The notes below the pieces were generated by a model. It ran no database searches. It had not been told where the DNA came from and worked only from the letters and a program-made list of their open reading frames with translations. The position numbers and the translations under genes are program-made. From assembly GCF_001646945.1 (NCBI RefSeq), contig NZ_LUTV01000006.1, positions 398,584 to 462,583 of the forward strand: a stretch of 64,000 nt of DNA, in the 5' to 3' direction. Shown one piece after another: positions 1-8,667 of this stretch; position 1 is the first letter of the stretch, and every line of letters begins with the position of its first letter. The DNA comes from Endozoicomonas ascidiicola (GTDB taxonomy: Bacteria > Pseudomonadota > Gammaproteobacteria > Pseudomonadales > Endozoicomonadaceae).

Positions 1-1531
1 CATGGGTTCTGAAGGTTACTTCATTAACCAGTTCATCGTTAAGCGCACCAACCACCGTGAAGATGAGTGGGGCGGCGAATATGAACAGCGTATCCGCCTG
101 GCCGTTGAAGTGGTTCGCAGAACCCGTGAGCGCGTTGGCAAAGAGTTTATTATTATCTATCGCCTTTCCATGCTGGATCTGGTTGACGGTGGCAGTACGT
201 GGGATGAAATCGTTCAGCTGGGTAAAGAGATCGAAAAAGCCGGCGCCACCATCATCAATACCGGCATCGGCTGGCACGAAGCTCGCGTACCTACCATTGC
301 CACTATTGTGCCTCGCGCCGCCTTCACTTGGGTGACTGCACGAATCCGTAAAGAGCTAAATGTTCCAGTGGTTACTTCTAACCGAATCAATATGCCGGAA
401 ACCGCCGAGGAAGTTTTGGCCCGAGGTGATGCGGATATGGTGTCCATGGCTCGCCCATTACTGGCCGACGCCGACTGGGTGAACAAAGCCGCCGACAATA
501 AGTCGGATGAAATCAACACCTGTATTGGTTGTAATCAGGCTTGCCTTGATCACGTATTTGAGTTGAAAGCCATCAGCTGCCTGGTCAACCCAAGAGCTTG
601 TCACGAAACAGAATTGAATTACCTGCCAACGGACAAGCCTAAAAAGCTAGCGGTTGTTGGTGCTGGCCCAGCTGGTCTCGCTTTTGCGACCACTGCCGCT
701 TACCGTGGTCATAAGGTGACATTGTTTGATGCGGCTGATCAGATTGGCGGGCAGTTTAACATCGCCAAAAAAGTGCCCGGCAAAGAAGAGTTTGAAGAAA
801 CGATTCGTTACTTTAAACGTCAGATTGAGTTAACCGGCGTTGAACTGAAACTGAACCAGCGCGTATCCGCTCAGGATTTGGATAACAGCGATTTCGATGA
901 AGTGATTGTCGCCACGGGTATCGCGCCAAGAAAGCTGGATATTGAAGGCTTTGATAACGCCAAAGTGCTGAACTATCTGGACGTCTTTAAAGGCGCACCC
1001 GTTGGTGAGAAAGTTGCCGTTATCGGTGCTGGCGGAATCGGTTTCGACCTTTGTGAGCTGATCACTCAGGAAGGCCCATCCACCAGCCTGGACATCCCGG
1101 CCTTTATGAAAGAATGGGGCGTGGATATGGAAATGGAAAACCGTGGTGGCCTGCTGCCAGAGTCCGGACATCACAAGACAGAGAAAGAAGTCTTTCTGCT
1201 GCAGCGTAAACGCAGTAAGCCGGGCTCCAAGCTCGGTAAAACCACTGGCTGGATTCACCGTTCTTCTCTGGCTAACCGTGGTGTGAAGATGATTCCATCC
1301 TGTGAGTATCACAAAATTGATGATCAAGGGCTGCACTTATCCATTGCTGGCGCGCCGGAGTTGCTGGAAGTGGATACCGTGGTGATCTGTGCCGGTCAGG
1401 AGCCTATGCGCGAACTGGCGGATAACATTCAGAGCAAAACGGTTCATCTGATTGGTGGCGCTGACGTTGCGGCTGAACTGGATGCCAAGCGGGCTATTAA
1501 TCAAGGTTGCCGATTGGCTGCTGAGATTTAA
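1..1531 (+). CDS. fadH: NADPH-dependent 2,4-dienoyl-CoA reductase, 5' end outside window
   Basis: Reduces 2,4-dienoyl-CoA intermediates during beta-oxidation of unsaturated fatty acids in the cytoplasm. The visible 509 residues are the C-terminal three quarters of an enzyme that is about 670 residues long in E. coli, so roughly 165 N-terminal residues lie before the window. Visible in order: the end of the FMN-binding old-yellow-enzyme barrel, with GWHEAR near fragment residue 91; the 4Fe-4S cysteines at fragment residues 174, 177, 181 and 193; an FAD-binding GAGPAG motif; and an NADP-binding GAGGIG motif. The first in-frame ATG at position 2 is internal, not the start. A strong terminator follows, so it ends its transcription unit. 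Confidence 0.95.
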   Translation, partial: MGSEGYFINQFIVKRTNHREDEWGGEYEQRIRLAVEVVRRTRERVGKEFIIIYRLSMLDLVDGGSTWDEIVQLGKEIEKAGATIINTGIGWHEARVPTIATIVPRAAFTWVTARIRKELNVPVVTSNRINMPETAEEVLARGDADMVSMARPLLADADWVNKAADNKSDEINTCIGCNQACLDHVFELKAISCLVNPRACHETELNYLPTDKPKKLAVVGAGPAGLAFATTAAYRGHKVTLFDAADQIGGQFNIAKKVPGKEEFEETIRYFKRQIELTGVELKLNQRVSAQDLDNSDFDEVIVATGIAPRKLDIEGFDNAKVLNYLDVFKGAPVGEKVAVIGAGGIGFDLCELITQEGPSTSLDIPAFMKEWGVDMEMENRGGLLPESGHHKTEKEVFLLQRKRSKPGSKLGKTTGWIHRSSLANRGVKMIPSCEYHKIDDQGLHLSIAGAPELLEVDTVVICAGQEPMRELADNIQSKTVHLIGGADVAAELDAKRAINQGCRLAAEI

Positions 1532-1558
1532 TGAGCTGAGTTGAACTGATCTGAGTAG

Positions 1559-1596
1559 CTTCCCGATAGAAAATTCTATCGGGAAGTTTTCTTTCT
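1559..1596 (+). terminator. Rho-independent terminator after fadH
   Basis: The arms CTTCCCGATAGAA (1559-1571) and TTCTATCGGGAAG (1574-1586) pair almost without a loop and are followed by TTTTCTTTCTT. It lies 28 bases after the fadH stop codon. Confidence 0.85.
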
Positions 1597-1709
1597 TAAT
1601 GGGATTGTTTGTCAGTCCATTGAAAACAACCGATAAATCAATGGAACTTTTTAACAACCTGAAAGTCATTGTTCTGTATTGAGCTTGAGTTACTTTTACA
1701 GGTTACCCC

Positions 1710-2324
1710 ATGAGTTTCCGCATTCCATTTATTCTTATTGCATTTTTCCTACCCTCATTCGCTATGGGTTTCGAAGACTATAACTACTCATTTATTAATG
1801 CAGGGCTTGGGTACAATCAACAAAGCCAGGGAGTGGAATCTATTGATGGAACCGCCTGGTACATCAATGCAGCCTATCGACTCTCATCGTCGCCCTTTAT
1901 TCTTAATGCCGGCTACGCCTACTCACAGGTGGATAGAGGTGAACTTGCTGACAACACTGCCATCAAAAGCAACGCCTATTTTGCCGGTTTCAGCTTACTT
2001 CTCCAGCCAACTGAGCGCTTTCACATACTGCCTGCATTATCCAGCGGCTCACTGATCAACCGCCTGATTGAAGACACCAATGAAGCGAAAGAAAGAACCA
2101 CCGTGTACAGTGGCTCTATTTCTGCACGCTACCATCTGGAAAGAGGGCTGTGGCTGTATTCCGGCTACATTCATCAAGAGTATGAAGAGAAAACTGACGC
2201 TCAAACCAACTTCTTTACTGCCGGTGCCGAGTATCAAGTTGATAAAAGCTGGGGGCTTGGCCTGGGTTATAAAGGCAACTCAGACCAGTATTCGACGCAT
2301 TTATTCGTTAAGTGGTTTTTATAG
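1710..2324 (+). CDS. Outer-membrane beta-barrel protein, function unknown
   Basis: A 204-residue protein with a clear signal peptide (about residues 1-20, ending in an SFAMG-type cleavage region). The mature part shows alternating aromatic and polar strands typical of small 8-strand outer-membrane barrels, with repeats such as YINAAYRL, LNAGYAYS and LGLGYKG, and it ends in an aromatic residue followed by Leu (KWFL), as is common for Bam-inserted proteins. No catalytic motif is visible. It probably resides in the outer membrane, but substrate or partner cannot be said. It sits alone between the fadH terminator and a dispersed repeat, convergent with topB. Confidence 0.75.
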   Translation: MSFRIPFILIAFFLPSFAMGFEDYNYSFINAGLGYNQQSQGVESIDGTAWYINAAYRLSSSPFILNAGYAYSQVDRGELADNTAIKSNAYFAGFSLLLQPTERFHILPALSSGSLINRLIEDTNEAKERTTVYSGSISARYHLERGLWLYSGYIHQEYEEKTDAQTNFFTAGAEYQVDKSWGLGLGYKGNSDQYSTHLFVKWFL

Positions 2325-2373
2325 ATTCTTATGCCAACAGAGCTTAGGGAGCTGGAAGAGAAGATTATACCAT

Positions 2374-2572
2374 CGTCATCTCCGCGAAGGCGGAGATCCA
2401 CCGTCGTGATGGATTCCCGCCTTCGAGGTTGTCGCAAAAGCTCTGGCTCCCATGCTGTGCGTGGGAACCCATATTTCTAACTCATTGAAATTCAAGGGTA
2501 TGCATTCCCACGCGAAGCATGGGAACGAGGTTTCTGGAGTTTTGCGAGACACCCTCTTGCGCGAGAATGACG
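2374..2572. repeat. Composite dispersed repeat, copy 1 (outer plus inner element)
   Basis: A nested palindromic element. The outer arms are CGTCATCTCCGCG (from 2374) and a CGCGAGAATGACG-type end (to 2572). Inside them is an inner element running from TTGTCGCAAAA (2429) to TTTTGCGAGAC (2550), with CCCATGCTGTGCGTGGGAA and its near inverse CCCACGCGAAGCATGGGAA. Related copies lie at 40164-40326, 52344-52463 and 55126-55325; copies at 40 and 52 kb have only the inner part. No protein-coding gene is supported here. Confidence 0.8.
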
Positions 2573-2603
2573 TGTGCTGGTATTTTCTTAAATACCACTT
2601 GCC

Positions 2604-4547
2604 TTATGACGCCTTCTTGCGAGCACTTGTCGCTCGTTTACGACCTTTTCGTTTGAACGATTGTTTGGTGGGCGCTGCGATTCCTGCCACGGTTGGAAGC
2701 CCATCCGTCATGGTTTTTGTTAACAAGGCTCGCAGCTCATAATCAAGGTTTCCCATAAACTGTGCATAGCTGCCTTTTCGTTCAACAATGCTGTTCAATG
2801 CAGATTCCCAACGGGCCGTCATATCCGGAGTCGTAATGGCTTCCGGTAGCGCCTTGATCAACGCCCTTCCCGTAGCAGACGCATGAATGTTCCGCCCACG
2901 CCTTTCCAGAAACTGTCGCTTAAACAACAGTTCAATAATATTGGCTCGCGTGGCTTCTGTACCTAACCCATCGGTGTCTCTGAGCACCTTACGAATATCT
3001 TTGTCCTGAACATATCGTGCAATGCCCGTCATTGCAGAAAGCAATGAAGCATCATTGAATGGCTTGGGTGGTTGAGTCTGTTTTTCTTTCAGCTCAGCGT
3101 CTTTGCAATTAAGAACATCGCCTTTTTTAAGCTCTGGCAAAAACGCTTGTTCTTCTGCGTCTGCCCCTGAGTTTTTATCGCTTTTACCGGTCTGGATCAG
3201 TTGCTTCCAACCTTCTTCCACGGTCTGGCGACTGGTGGCGCGGAACAATCCTTTTTCTATTTCAACATCAACGGTTCTTTTTCTGAAACGATGATCCGGG
3301 TAGAACTGTGCGACATATTGTCGTGCAATCAATTGATAGAGCTTTCGATCCATCTCCGGCAAACGTTCAAGATCCATTCTTAACGCGGTAGGAATAATGG
3401 CGTGGTGAGCGCCTACTTTCTTATCATTCCACGCCGATGTTTTTCGATCTGGCAGCGCCTGATCAACCGCCTTACTTAATGAAAAGGCATTATGTCGAAC
3501 CGCCGCCAATACCTCTGGCGCTTGCTGCAGATGTTCTTCTGGAAGATAACGACAGTCCGAGCGCGGGTAGGTCACCAGCTTTTGCTCATAAAGACGCTGA
3601 CAACTATCCAGTACTTTTTTGGCGTCCATTTTTAGTTGCTTAGCGGCATCAATCTGCAACGCGGATAAAGAATAGGGTAATGGTGGGGTTTCTTTCCCTT
3701 GCTTATCATCGACTCGCTGCACCGTTCCGGGCTTTCCGATGACACGATCTACAACATTTTGCGCCAGTCGCCGGTCGAGCACCCTGCCCTCTTCATCCAT
3801 CCAGGGCTGACAAGAGTCACTGGGAATCCACTTGGCTTTGAAGGTTTCCCCTTGGTCAGTGACCAGCATTGCCAGCACTTCAAAAAACGGCTTAGGTTGA
3901 AAGTGTTCTATTTCTTCATCCCGACGAGCCACCAACCCAAGAATCGGGGTTTGTACCCGTCCAATAGAAAGCAGACCGTTATAACCCACTTTACGACCCA
4001 ACAACGTGCAACCACGGGTAAGGTTTATGCCATAAAGCCAGTCGGCACGGGAACGGGCAAGGGCTGAAACCGCCAGAGGAACGTAATCTTGATTAGAAGC
4101 CATACGCCCAAGCGCCTGAGAGACTGCTGAAGGATTCAGATCACTGATCAATAAACGACGGACTTCTTTTTTTCGGGCAGGTGACATTTTCAGGTAATCA
4201 AGCACTTCATCCACCAGCAGCTGACCTTCACGGTCCGGGTCTCCAGCGTTTACCACAATGTCTGCACGTTTGAGCAACTTTCCAATGACCGACAACTGGG
4301 TTCGTACACCTTTTCTTGGACGAAGTTTCCACTGAACAGGCACTATGGGTAAGTGCTCAAGCTTCCAGGTTTTATAAACCGGGTCGTAAGCCTCTGGCTC
4401 TTCCTGCTCTAACAGATGACCGATACACCACGTCACCACATCGCCCGATGCGGATTCGATATAGCCCTCATGCCTTTTCAAAGGCTTTTTCAGCACATCA
4501 GCAATGGCTCGCCCCAGACTGGGCTTTTCAGCAATAAACAAGCGCAT
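2604..4547 (-). CDS. topB: DNA topoisomerase III
   Basis: A type IA topoisomerase that passes single strands to decatenate replication and recombination intermediates. At 647 residues it matches the family (653 in E. coli). The N-terminal Toprim domain carries Glu7 and the DPDREG acidic triad around residues 103-107. The catalytic tyrosine is Tyr327 in the LVTYPRSDCRYL motif, equivalent to Tyr328 of E. coli. The last 20 residues are strongly basic (KRKGRKRATSARKKAS) and probably bind nucleic acid; there are no C-terminal zinc-ribbon cysteines. It is transcribed alone, toward the dispersed repeat at 2.4-2.6 kb. Confidence 0.97.
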   Translation of the reverse strand: MRLFIAEKPSLGRAIADVLKKPLKRHEGYIESASGDVVTWCIGHLLEQEEPEAYDPVYKTWKLEHLPIVPVQWKLRPRKGVRTQLSVIGKLLKRADIVVNAGDPDREGQLLVDEVLDYLKMSPARKKEVRRLLISDLNPSAVSQALGRMASNQDYVPLAVSALARSRADWLYGINLTRGCTLLGRKVGYNGLLSIGRVQTPILGLVARRDEEIEHFQPKPFFEVLAMLVTDQGETFKAKWIPSDSCQPWMDEEGRVLDRRLAQNVVDRVIGKPGTVQRVDDKQGKETPPLPYSLSALQIDAAKQLKMDAKKVLDSCQRLYEQKLVTYPRSDCRYLPEEHLQQAPEVLAAVRHNAFSLSKAVDQALPDRKTSAWNDKKVGAHHAIIPTALRMDLERLPEMDRKLYQLIARQYVAQFYPDHRFRKRTVDVEIEKGLFRATSRQTVEEGWKQLIQTGKSDKNSGADAEEQAFLPELKKGDVLNCKDAELKEKQTQPPKPFNDASLLSAMTGIARYVQDKDIRKVLRDTDGLGTEATRANIIELLFKRQFLERRGRNIHASATGRALIKALPEAITTPDMTARWESALNSIVERKGSYAQFMGNLDYELRALLTKTMTDGLPTVAGIAAPTKQSFKRKGRKRATSARKKAS

Positions 4548-4638
4548 TCAGGATCAGTCCAATCACACCATTTCAAAACACTGTTTTTTTATACAGCATT
4601 ATTGAAGAATTAGCGAGCTACACATGACCTTAATTCTG

Positions 4639-5646
4639 TCATAGAGAAAGATAGAGCTGACCATTCCGGTTCTTCCAGAACTTCTGTTTCTTTGCTGCCG
4701 GGTTATCCGAATCAGAATGCTGAGTACTCATATCACGTTTGGGGTTAACCGGTTCTGGTAAGGGTACCGTTTCAATGTGAACAGTTTCTTTTTTAACGGC
4801 TTCATTTACAGGCATTTCCACAACATTATCCCGAATGATCTTTGAGGCTGACTCTTCAACTGCCCAACTGAATTCTGGAATTGAATACACTGTATCAATA
4901 TCAGTTTCAGAATTATCGAGTCTTATTAATTCTTCAACCTCAGCTGGAACTGGCAAGAGTTCAACATCCGCAGTCTCTCCCCCACATAACCGCTCCCGCG
5001 CATCCCTTTCACTTTCCAATGTGTGAAAAATCTCATAAGGCGCCTGGCACACGGAGGTTGATAGCCGTGGAATCAAATACGTTTCCATTACCTCTTCAGG
5101 AATTTCCGGGCGAGCCAACTCAAGGGTTTCAATTGTTAACCCGGTGCTCTTGTCAATTTGTGCCTGCTCAAGCCTTTCTTTCAGCCGCTGTTTGAACAGA
5201 GGAAACTCAGTCAAAAAGAGGGCCTCGATGGTCATCTGCCGACAAAGATGACGCACTCCCTGAATAACCGGTTCAACCACCAGTGACTCTTCATACTTAG
5301 CGCCATAATTTGTCACCACTGGCAATACAGATTCAGGTGTAATTTGATGCTTAACCATGAGTTCAGGAATCGAAAGACTAAACCCTTCCACCGTCACACA
5401 AGGGACACGCTGAAGAAGCCTTACCACGGGCTCAATACTGATGGAAAAACCCTCGTCTCTTGGCCATGCGCTGTAGGTTCCTGGTTGATATACCTCACCG
5501 TAAAAAACACCCTGATTTCTGAAAACTCCAACACTGCCTTCTGGCACCGTATAGCGATAAGGCAAAAAACCACCCTGCGCACAATGGCTAAAAACGAACA
5601 ACGCCACAAAGAAAATCTGTACCAGACACACACGCCGACTCATCAC
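4639..5646 (-). CDS. Secreted SPFH/erlin-like protein
   Basis: A 335-residue protein with an N-terminal signal peptide or anchor (residues 5-25, hydrophobic, preceded by Arg). Residues 33-190 follow the SPFH/band-7 fold in the specific pattern of eukaryotic erlins: VPEGSVGVF (34-42), PGTY (56-59), RVPC (80-83), NYGAKYE (113-119), a CRQMTIEALF stretch, a LTIETLELARPEIPE block (about 170-184). The long coiled coil of erlins is missing; residues 215-310 are acidic and low in predicted structure. The tail has a basic patch, PAAKKQK (316-322), resembling a nuclear localisation signal. Erlins organise cholesterol-rich membrane domains in the endoplasmic reticulum. The family call is from remembered sequence patterns; the bacterial function is unknown. 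It is divergent from the HdeA-like gene. Confidence 0.65.
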   Translation of the reverse strand: MMSRRVCLVQIFFVALFVFSHCAQGGFLPYRYTVPEGSVGVFRNQGVFYGEVYQPGTYSAWPRDEGFSISIEPVVRLLQRVPCVTVEGFSLSIPELMVKHQITPESVLPVVTNYGAKYEESLVVEPVIQGVRHLCRQMTIEALFLTEFPLFKQRLKERLEQAQIDKSTGLTIETLELARPEIPEEVMETYLIPRLSTSVCQAPYEIFHTLESERDARERLCGGETADVELLPVPAEVEELIRLDNSETDIDTVYSIPEFSWAVEESASKIIRDNVVEMPVNEAVKKETVHIETVPLPEPVNPKRDMSTQHSDSDNPAAKKQKFWKNRNGQLYLSL

Positions 5647-5739
5647 ACAGCATCCTTATTTGATTAAAATTATTCGTGATGAATAGTTATAGACTACACT
5701 GGCAATGGCCTGTTTATGGAATGTTAAAAGGGTAAATTA

Positions 5740-6075
5740 ATGATGCTTAAACTTTCTGGCCTTGCCGTTACGGTTATTGTACTGTCCATCAATGCACATG
5801 CTGCAACGAAACAAAAAGCAGATCCCTCCTCCGGAAAACCCGCCAAACCCATATCAAGCTGGACCTGTGAAGACTTCATCTCGCTACAAGAAAACTACCA
5901 ACCTTATGCCATTGCCTGGGCAACAGCTTACAGCAAAGCCGGCAAACCAGAGGGAACAAACTTTGATACCGAAGGCATGGAGACCATCCGGCCAACATTA
6001 CTTCAGTTCTGTAACCGAAACCCTAAAGCTTCATTCTGGGATAAAGTAAAAGCGGAAACCAAAAAGGTCTTTTGA
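5740..6075 (+). CDS. hdeA: HdeA-like periplasmic acid-stress chaperone
   Basis: A 111-residue secreted protein with a signal peptide of about 22 residues ending at AHAA. The mature part contains the HdeA/HdeB signature WTCEDF (Cys43) and a second cysteine in LLQFCNRN (Cys91), which would form the single disulfide of this family. Length and spacing match HdeA (about 110 residues). HdeA-type proteins unfold at low pH and hold denatured periplasmic proteins. An AAGGG ribosome site precedes the start; the second ATG (5743) could also be used. It shares a 93-bp divergent promoter region with the erlin-like gene. The HdeA fold is confident; the acid-response role is inferred. Confidence 0.8.
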   Translation: MMLKLSGLAVTVIVLSINAHAATKQKADPSSGKPAKPISSWTCEDFISLQENYQPYAIAWATAYSKAGKPEGTNFDTEGMETIRPTLLQFCNRNPKASFWDKVKAETKKVF

Positions 6076-6186
6076 GCACCGCTTTCATCTTCTTAAGTCC
6101 CTCTTGCCACAACATCTTTATACTCAACCAACTGCAGCCGAAAGATATGGTAATCTCTTATCTATCAACTCTTTTGGCTGCCAACT

Positions 6187-7674
6187 ATGGATACCATTGA
6201 TTACCGCTCAAAATTAACCTGCGATCGCCCTCAACCCCGGACGCACGACCAGCCAAGAGATCTGATTACAGAAACGGAAAGTAACCGTGGTCGTATTATC
6301 CAATCCGCTGCACTCCGAAGACTTCAGCAGAAAACTCAAGTCTATCCGTTGGAAACCAATGCTTCCGTCCGAAGTCGCTTAACTCATTCTCTGGAAGTAC
6401 AACAAACCGCACGCTACCTTTCAAAAACCATTCTTGACCAATTGAAACACAGCGGAAAATTAGCAAACTATGGATTGGCGGGTATCGAAACGGCATTTAC
6501 CAATCTTGTTGAGATGTCCTGCCTGTTACACGATGTGGGCAACCCACCTTTTGGGCACTTTGGTGAAGTGGCCTTCAGTCGCTGGGTTCAGGAGCATGGT
6601 CAAGCTTGCCATCACAAAGCCATCGCCAGACAAACGATGATCCAGCAGGGTAAGCCAGATTCTCACGACCAAAATGGGCACTCGGCCTTATTTACCCATA
6701 TTCTTTTCCCAGACCTCTGTGTGTTTGAAGGCAATGCGCAAGGGTTACGCATCATACACAGCCTGCAATCTCTGAATCTCACCTGGTCACAACTGGCAGC
6801 GACCATCAAATACACTCGAGCACCTTACCAGGATGCACAAACAGGATTTCACTATCGCCAGAAGAAACCCGGATTTTATTATTCCGAACAGAGTTTAATT
6901 GAGGATATTTGTCAGCACCTTAAAATAGAAAAACACTGTCGTTTTCCATTGGTTTACATCATGGAAGCGGCGGATGATATTTCGTACTGCATTGCTGATC
7001 TTGAAGATGCGATGGACAAAGGAATTCTCACCCTGAGAGGCCTTAGCTATTGGTTGAACGAAGTTTGGCAGGAACACTCCGCCACCAGCGACTATCTGCC
7101 CAAGCTGATCAAGTCCGCAGAAACCTTTGCCAGTAATAACCCACAGGATTTTATTCGACATCTGCGATCTCACCTGGTGAGAGATCTGGTTAGTTATGCC
7201 GCCAATCGGTATCTGGATCAACACGAGGCGGTTTTCAATGGCACATTAGATGAGCCTTTAATTGATGGCGGCTCTGATCAGCATCTGGCTCTGAAAACGC
7301 TGAAGGCCGTTGCCATACGTCATGTGTTCAGCAGTCAGGAAAAAGAAACACCAGAATTAAGAGGCCATGCTGCTCTGCGGGGATTATTGGACATCTATCG
7401 TCCAATTCTGGAGTTACCCAGAGACGACTTTGCCAAACTTGGTCAGTTGGATGATAGCGAGCATTTTATTGAATACCGCCTGAACCATCGCCTGTCCCGA
7501 AAATACAAAGCGGCTTACCTGCGTGCCATCCAGCAGGTGGAACAAGAAAACCACTCACCAGCAGAAGCCAATGATCTCGAATGGTATTTCCGCACCCGAT
7601 TGATCCTGGATTATATTTCAGGCATGACGGATCATTTTTTGTTGACGGAGTATCAGACGCTGTCGGCCATTTAG
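6187..7674 (+). CDS. dgt: Deoxyguanosinetriphosphate triphosphohydrolase
   Basis: Hydrolyses dGTP to deoxyguanosine and triphosphate and so adjusts dNTP pools. At 495 residues it is close to E. coli Dgt (505). The HD-domain metal ligands are visible as His67 (RLTHSLEV) and His115-Asp116 (CLLHDVGNPPFGHFGE), with a further His124. The N-terminal RGRIIQSAALRRLQQKTQV segment is the conserved substrate-contact region. No strong Shine-Dalgarno is seen before the ATG. Its 3' end overlaps the convergent patatin gene by 4 bases. Confidence 0.95.
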   Translation: MDTIDYRSKLTCDRPQPRTHDQPRDLITETESNRGRIIQSAALRRLQQKTQVYPLETNASVRSRLTHSLEVQQTARYLSKTILDQLKHSGKLANYGLAGIETAFTNLVEMSCLLHDVGNPPFGHFGEVAFSRWVQEHGQACHHKAIARQTMIQQGKPDSHDQNGHSALFTHILFPDLCVFEGNAQGLRIIHSLQSLNLTWSQLAATIKYTRAPYQDAQTGFHYRQKKPGFYYSEQSLIEDICQHLKIEKHCRFPLVYIMEAADDISYCIADLEDAMDKGILTLRGLSYWLNEVWQEHSATSDYLPKLIKSAETFASNNPQDFIRHLRSHLVRDLVSYAANRYLDQHEAVFNGTLDEPLIDGGSDQHLALKTLKAVAIRHVFSSQEKETPELRGHAALRGLLDIYRPILELPRDDFAKLGQLDDSEHFIEYRLNHRLSRKYKAAYLRAIQQVEQENHSPAEANDLEWYFRTRLILDYISGMTDHFLLTEYQTLSAI

Positions 7675-8543
7675 TCGAAATTGCTGGTTAACGGGAATTT
7701 AAACCAACTGCTTTTCTTTTTATCCACACCCTGCATTTTCTCCAACCATAATGCGCCTTCACTTTCAAAGTGCTTTTTGGAGGCGCTGTAACCCATATCA
7801 TAAATAGATTTCAGCTGATCTGGCTTCACCATAAATGCACTGCAATCTTCAATGCCTTCTGGCGCCAAAGAAATTTCTGGTAGGCTTATATTTGAAAATT
7901 GTCTGGCAGAGCTGAAAATCTGAAAAACGCGATCCAGCACATCAAAGGTGTTTTCAAAGTGCTCGCTGGGTCTTGACACAATAGGTGACAGATACATGCC
8001 AATATGATGACGGCACTGGTCGTTAATCAGATCAGCAGGGTAATTATTAATGATGCCGCCGTCGGCATACACAGTGTTATTCCAAGTTAGCGGTGTAAAC
8101 ATTCCAGGGTAGGCGGAAGAGGCCGCCAGAGCGTTAATCAATGGCCCACTGTTAAACACCACCTGCTGCGCCCGATTCAGATCCGTGGCCACCACGTGGA
8201 GTGGTTTTTTCAGCGCTTCAAAGCGATCTTCCCGAAAATAGGGTGCTAAGTTTTTTGCCGCTTTTTCCGAATCAATTAATCCAAGGGAGTTAAACGACAG
8301 ATTCCGCAGGCTGAACATTTTAGTGGAAATAAAAAACTCTAGTATCTCATCCGGCTCATAGCCAGCACAGTACAAAGCACCCACCATAGCGCCACCACTG
8401 GTGCCTGCGACGATATCCGGTGCAATACCCTGCTCTTTAAGGTATTGCAAAAGACCGATCTGTGCCATGCACTTGGCACCACCGCCAGAAAGCGTTAGTC
8501 CAAGCCGGTAAGGTTTTGTTTTGAATAACTCAGTCGAAAACAT
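7671..8543 (-). CDS. Patatin-like phospholipase
   Basis: A 290-residue soluble esterase of the patatin/RssA group that would hydrolyse phospholipid or acyl esters. The oxyanion loop GGGAK (20-24), the nucleophile elbow GTSGG with Ser49, and the catalytic Asp161 of the DGG motif (ADGGIINNYP) are all present, so it should be active. There is no signal peptide, which favours a cytoplasmic role like RssA/YchK, although ExoU-type T3SS effectors share the fold. It starts divergent from the aldo/keto reductase and ends by overlapping dgt by 4 bases. Confidence 0.88.
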   Translation of the reverse strand: MFSTELFKTKPYRLGLTLSGGGAKCMAQIGLLQYLKEQGIAPDIVAGTSGGAMVGALYCAGYEPDEILEFFISTKMFSLRNLSFNSLGLIDSEKAAKNLAPYFREDRFEALKKPLHVVATDLNRAQQVVFNSGPLINALAASSAYPGMFTPLTWNNTVYADGGIINNYPADLINDQCRHHIGMYLSPIVSRPSEHFENTFDVLDRVFQIFSSARQFSNISLPEISLAPEGIEDCSAFMVKPDQLKSIYDMGYSASKKHFESEGALWLEKMQGVDKKKSSWFKFPLTSNFD

Positions 8544-8667
8544 AGTCAGTCCTGAAACCCTTGAATCCTATCGTTTGCCTCATAGGTTATAAATCGATCT
8601 GCCAACTATTATGTCACGTTCGATGTTCTACACTACACTTATTCAAAAAAAAGACAGGGAGGATACA

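Noticed and set aside
830..1336. Long antisense frame within fadH
   Set aside because: It is the complement of a clearly conserved coding region; similar shadows occur over purL, topB, pepN and the RND pump gene.
2452..2742. An open frame of 96 codons running out of the repeat into topB
   Set aside because: It is read from dispersed repeat copy 1 and from the antisense strand of topB; no protein features.
7671..8543. Patatin gene as an ExoU-like T3SS effector
   Set aside because: Size, lack of extra domains and the housekeeping-type RssA motifs favour a cytoplasmic bacterial esterase; nothing in the sequence points to secretion.
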